Positions 61,861 to 64,000 of a stretch of 64,000 nt of DNA are shown here, piece by piece. The stretch is taken from assembly GCA_035910535.1 (NCBI GenBank), contig JAMHXF010000032.1:1-64000 (forward strand), written 5' to 3'. A program made the translations under genes and the position numbers. Position 1 is the stretch's first letter. Each line of letters starts with the position of its first letter. This stretch comes from Archangium_A sp035910535. GTDB taxonomy: Bacteria; Myxococcota; Myxococcia; Myxococcales; Myxococcaceae. Under the pieces are notes generated by a model. That model did no database searches. It saw nothing but the letters and a program-made list of their open reading frames with translations, and was not told where the DNA came from.

Positions 61861-62068
61861 GGCGCACCTCATCAGTCGTCGGGCTACGGAACCCCATGGA
61901 TTCTCCCAGCATTGATAGCCACGCCAGGTAGCGGAACGCTGAATATTGTATCCGCTTTCCCGCGACTTCGACGATCCGGTTCAGTGACCCGCCGGACCGA
62001 ATCTGATCAGCAACCGTCTGCAGGTATTCATCAGCGTCGCCAGACACAGGAAGCCCTCGCGCGTTCGC
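61861..62068. repeat. 208-bp duplication, copy 2, with truncated DUF6984 5' end
   Basis: Same unit as 60633-60840 with 6 changes. On the minus strand it holds an ATG with a GGGAGA site and MGFRSPTTDEVR, then breaks at 61861 into tail C. The immunity gene started here is therefore truncated and not expected to work. Confidence 0.9.
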
Positions 62069-62155
62069 GCCATGCCCAACGGCATCACAACCAAAACACA
62101 AAGAAGCAAAACCTCAAAGAGCCAGCTTTAACCATCACCCAACATCCCAAAAAAA

Positions 62156-62413
62156 CTATTCACTCGACTCCGCGTCGCTAGCGCGACCGCGCACTGCTGA
62201 AACCACTAGCGCCGGACGGCTCGGAATTGTCCGATCGAAATCCTGCAAATGCTCATGATCAAATGAGGCTCCGTGTTTCTCCATCTGATCTGCGACATAG
62301 CTCAGGAACTTCGCAATGCGACGTAGAACGATGGGCGACGCGGCAATCGTCACCTCACCAAGAGGAACAGGAGACTCCTCATCACTGCCTTCATGGTAAC
62401 CATAAAACAACAT
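62156..62413 (-). CDS. Immunity-like protein (module D)
   Basis: The 85-aa protein is read from ATG 62413 (MLFYGYHEGSDEESP), 12 nt after the stop of a toxin-like tail. It has GEVTIAASPIVLRRIAKFL and a HEHL-type motif in GASFDHEHLQDF. The SP..LR.IA.FL...A plus FxHEHLxD pattern is typical of small immunity proteins of polymorphic toxin systems. A GTG at 62464 would lengthen it by 17 residues but reads through tail D in another frame. The 87 bp to its left hold nothing recognisable. Confidence 0.55.
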   Translation of the reverse strand: MLFYGYHEGSDEESPVPLGEVTIAASPIVLRRIAKFLSYVADQMEKHGASFDHEHLQDFDRTIPSRPALVVSAVRGRASDAESSE

Positions 62414-62424
62414 TGTCGCAGCTC

Positions 62425-62530
62425 TCACTTCACAGGAGGAGTCCAGCCATGGTTTTCTAGCCACTCTCGGGCCTTTTTCGATGGATTTGGCGCACCCTTA
62501 TGTGCGTCGCGCGTGGAACCTGAACGACTG
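62425..62530 (-). pseudogene. Toxin-like C-terminal remnant (tail D)
   Basis: The minus strand reads RDAHKGAPNPSKKAREWLEN then HGWTPPVK and a stop at 62425-62427. A HKGAPNPSKKAREWL..HG end is in the style of secreted nuclease/deaminase toxin tails. No start is present. Inference from shape and position. Confidence 0.45.
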
Positions 62531-62557
62531 CAAGACGTCCTGCTGCAAAATGCATCG

Positions 62558-62617
62558 CGGCGCGCACGACCTCGTCGAGCGAGCGCGGTGTGTCTTGAAT
62601 GGCGAACAAGTCGCTAC
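62558..62617 (-). pseudogene. moaE 5' fragment, copy 2
   Basis: About 60 bp match the first codons of moaE (CTCGTCGAGCGAG, GTGTGTCTTGAATGG, AACAAGTCGCTAC) with two changes. Homology ends within the stop codon of module E (62614-62616), so that gene's end was set by the recombination. Confidence 0.85.
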
Positions 62618-63027
62618 AACTGTTCACGACGACTCACAACCACCAAACCACGCACAACAGACCATTCCGTACACACCGCGAGCACTTCAGCACCATATGA
62701 CGTCTCCAGTCGAGCAACAAACCGTTCGCAATTCGACCCAGCCGAAAGGTCCAGACCAAACTTATCGCGCACCAATTCTCTCAACTCTTCATCCCGCCAG
62801 ACATTCGAAGCGTTCAAAATCCGAACGCTCAAGACAACATTTCCTTCTCTAACGGCATCCGCAAAGAAGGCTGACACCCCTCCAAACTCCAGCACGTGGC
62901 AGCGTCCGTCAACGGAACGCAGCCCGAGCGACACTCTGCCTTCAGAGATGACGAGACCTTGAACCTGACCATCGTGGTACGAAATGCCGCGAAGGAAGCC
63001 GTTTTCATCCAAAACTGCATCATTCAT
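62614..63027 (-). CDS. Immunity-like protein (module E)
   Basis: The 137-aa soluble protein starts at MNDAVLDENGFLRGISYHDG, with AGGAT upstream. Then RVSLGLRSVDGRCHVLEFGG, ELVRDKFGLDLSAGSN and EVLAVCTEWSVVRGLVVVS. It resembles DUF-type cytoplasmic proteins beside toxins; no named family is certain. Its last codons run into moaE copy 2, and an open frame upstream overlaps its start by 8 nt. Confidence 0.5.
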   Translation of the reverse strand: MNDAVLDENGFLRGISYHDGQVQGLVISEGRVSLGLRSVDGRCHVLEFGGVSAFFADAVREGNVVLSVRILNASNVWRDEELRELVRDKFGLDLSAGSNCERFVARLETSYGAEVLAVCTEWSVVRGLVVVSRREQL

Positions 63028-63115
63028 TGAACATCCTATAATTTAACGCCAAGACCTCGCGGCGCCGGTGGTTCTTGAACTGTTGGCAGACGTGAATTGC
63101 CCCGATTCGCACTGG
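63020..63115 (-). pseudogene. Possible toxin-like C-terminal remnant (tail E)
   Basis: A minus-strand frame reads GAIHVCQQFKNHRRREVLAL then NYRMFNE and stops at 63020-63022, 8 nt inside module E, the same overlap as at module C. The match to a toxin end is weak and rests mainly on the layout. Confidence 0.3.
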
Positions 63116-63126
63116 TCGGGAACCTG

Positions 63127-63200
63127 CACACCGCACCGGTAAACGTGACGAGGCCGCCTGCCCCACGTCGGTCACGGCGCGCACGACCTCGTCGAGCGAG
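63127..63200 (-). pseudogene. moaE 5' fragment, copy 3
   Basis: About 74 bp match moaE, including CACCGGTAAACGTGACGAGG, which is shared with copy 1 and not with the intact gene. The fragment stops at GTCGAGCGAG. Copies 1 and 3 thus come from a moaE allele different from the resident one. Confidence 0.85.
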
Positions 63201-63243
63201 GGAGCAGGTCAATCGTCGGAAGATCCATCTTGAAATTCGACAC

Positions 63244-63462
63244 CTACCGACGCTTTCCGCGCGCCGGGATCGAAACGCCGAATCTGCGGAGGACAGCTTC
63301 AAGCTCAGAGAGGTCGTCGCCGCTCACGGTAACTAACAGTTCACTCCCCCGCCCCACGTATTTCCGTACACAGCCGACGAGACGTAGGCCGATAAAAAAC
63401 AACTCTTCGTCTATTTCAGAGTAAAATTCCGGCGGCCGAAGCCGCAGCTCCTTCTCTCTCAT
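63244..63462 (-). CDS. Small immunity-like protein (module F)
   Basis: The 72-aa protein starts at ATG 63462 with GGAGG nine nt upstream. It reads MREKELRLRPPEFYSEIDEE, LFFIGLRLVGCVRKYVGRG, LLVTVSGDDLSELEAVLRRF. It is soluble with α/β-looking content. The start overlaps the stop of the HGGP..WD..YPGG toxin tail by 4 nt (ATGA), so it is very likely the cognate immunity gene. No named family is recognised. Confidence 0.6.
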   Translation of the reverse strand: MREKELRLRPPEFYSEIDEELFFIGLRLVGCVRKYVGRGSELLVTVSGDDLSELEAVLRRFGVSIPARGKRR

Positions 63463-63660
63463 CGCGTATACCCTCCAGGATACTTGTTCTCGTGTCCGCT
63501 AGTCTTGTAATTTTGTCTATCCCAGTGGAGGACCACCGTGCGCAATCGACGGCTTCGGCCCCGTCGGAACCCAGACACTTTCGTCTTTGTCGAGCCAGCC
63601 CCAATCGGGGTTCGGCGATTTGGGAACCCATTGCTCTCCCCTGCAGGGGCTTCGAAACCC
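63459..63660 (-). pseudogene. Frameshifted polymorphic-toxin C-terminal remnant (tail F)
   Basis: One minus-strand frame gives GWLDKDESVWVPTGPKPSIA then HGGP; after one extra base near 63528-63533 another frame continues as HWDRQNYKTSGHENKYPGGY then TR and the stop at 63459-63461. Joined, HGGPHWD...YPGG is the end of several polymorphic toxin domains (type 37-like). The single-base change breaks the toxin. Upstream it merges with the frame of module G. Confidence 0.65.
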
Positions 63661-64000
63661 TCTCTCTGAGCTTGCAATATCACTCGCGAGAGCATCATCC
63701 GCGAGTCGCGGCAAACCAACGTCAATCATCAAGACAGCTTCCTGGATGTATTGATCCGGGTCGTCGACACACCAAGAGGACCCCGTCCAAAGACCGAAAA
63801 AGCGAAGAGTTGCCGTGTCGCCGTCGACACTCAAGAACACACGACAACGCTCCTTCGATTTCAATCGCTGCGCAAGCCCAAGCGTGGCCTTTGCTCCCTG
63901 ACAGAACAACTGCTCAGACATCGGGACAACCGCGTCGGAGTCGAGGTAGTCCTCCACGTGGAACTTGTTCGCAAACGCCTCGCGACCAGTGACGTCCAGG
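63517..64000 (-). CDS. Immunity-like protein (CdiI-type?) fused to toxin tail; cut by window edge (module G)
   Basis: The frame is open to the right edge and ends at 63517. Visible residues: LDVTGREAFANKFHVEDYLD, then LFCQGAKATLGLAQRLKSKE, RFFGLWTGSSWCVDDPDQYI and EAVLMIDVGLPRL. The VTGREAF.NK.HVEDYL start and WCVDDPD..I.EAV pattern resembles ribonuclease-toxin immunity proteins of the CdiI type. After about 100 residues the frame runs into the toxin tail F and stops at the frameshift, so the present gene is a chimera. The start is either outside the window or the GTG at 63957. Confidence 0.5.
   Translation of the reverse strand, partial: LDVTGREAFANKFHVEDYLDSDAVVPMSEQLFCQGAKATLGLAQRLKSKERCRVFLSVDGDTATLRFFGLWTGSSWCVDDPDQYIQEAVLMIDVGLPRLADDALASDIASSERGFRSPCRGEQWVPKSPNPDWGWLDKDESVWVPTGPKPSIAHGGPPLG

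Noticed and set aside
62156..64000. CRISPR-like array from the spaced moaE copies
   Set aside because: The copies differ in length (200, 60, 74 bp) and spacing, and genes lie between them; they are gene fragments, not CRISPR repeats.

Overview
The window is about 64 kb of high-GC chromosome from what looks like a myxobacterium (Myxococcota). The signs are a DUF2378 (TIGR02265) protein and a DUF4388 protein, an FGE-domain kinase-like protein, many small and Cys-rich lipoproteins, OmpA with thrombospondin-type repeats, a Che cluster with a HEAT-repeat protein, and frequent GTG starts. No rRNA, tRNA or CRISPR array was seen. The only RNA gene found is the tmRNA (ssrA).

Left edge (1-750): the N-terminus of a P4-type integrase reads away from the 3' end of ssrA. 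This is the classic arrangement of an element integrated in tmRNA, so the left edge is probably the end of a genomic island.

Core (826-60268), mostly housekeeping: an M16 peptidase pair and OmpA/TlpA envelope genes (0.8-6 kb); purC, purB and an RNA methyltransferase (7.4-11.6 kb); an ABC-type binding protein overlapping a kinase-like/FGE protein, then dut and an M23 peptidase (11.6-17.4 kb); rpsO-pnp with leader and terminator hairpins (17.8-20.5 kb); DUF4388 and TPR-type membrane proteins, mazG and rpsT (21.7-26.3 kb); leuS-lptE (26.3-29.3 kb); and an SH3/NlpC-P60 lipoprotein next to a 21-bp tandem repeat (30-31.3 kb). A long minus-strand run (32.6-44.9 kb) reads ribB*-ribH-nusB-M17N-cheY-cheA-cheW-cheW-HEAT-cheR-cheB-cheY and a large exported protein. 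It joins riboflavin synthesis and NusB to a receptor-less chemosensory system. After it come ribE, a cNMP-binding protein, an amidohydrolase, an oxygenase, cydAB, acs, a Nudix hydrolase, glpD, DUF2378, a Cys-rich lipoprotein and moaE.

Right edge (60270-64000): base composition falls and the content changes to an array of small minus-strand genes resembling immunity proteins of polymorphic toxin systems. Most are preceded by, and often overlap, the orphan 3' end of a toxin-like ORF (PD-(D/E)XK-like ELK tail; HGGP..WD..YPGG tail). The modules are separated by three partial copies of the 5' end of moaE, a 208-bp duplication and an IS3 transposase remnant. I read this as an orphan toxin-tail/immunity array that grew by repeated recombination at the moaE 5' end. 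It is the most interesting part of the window and continues past the right edge.
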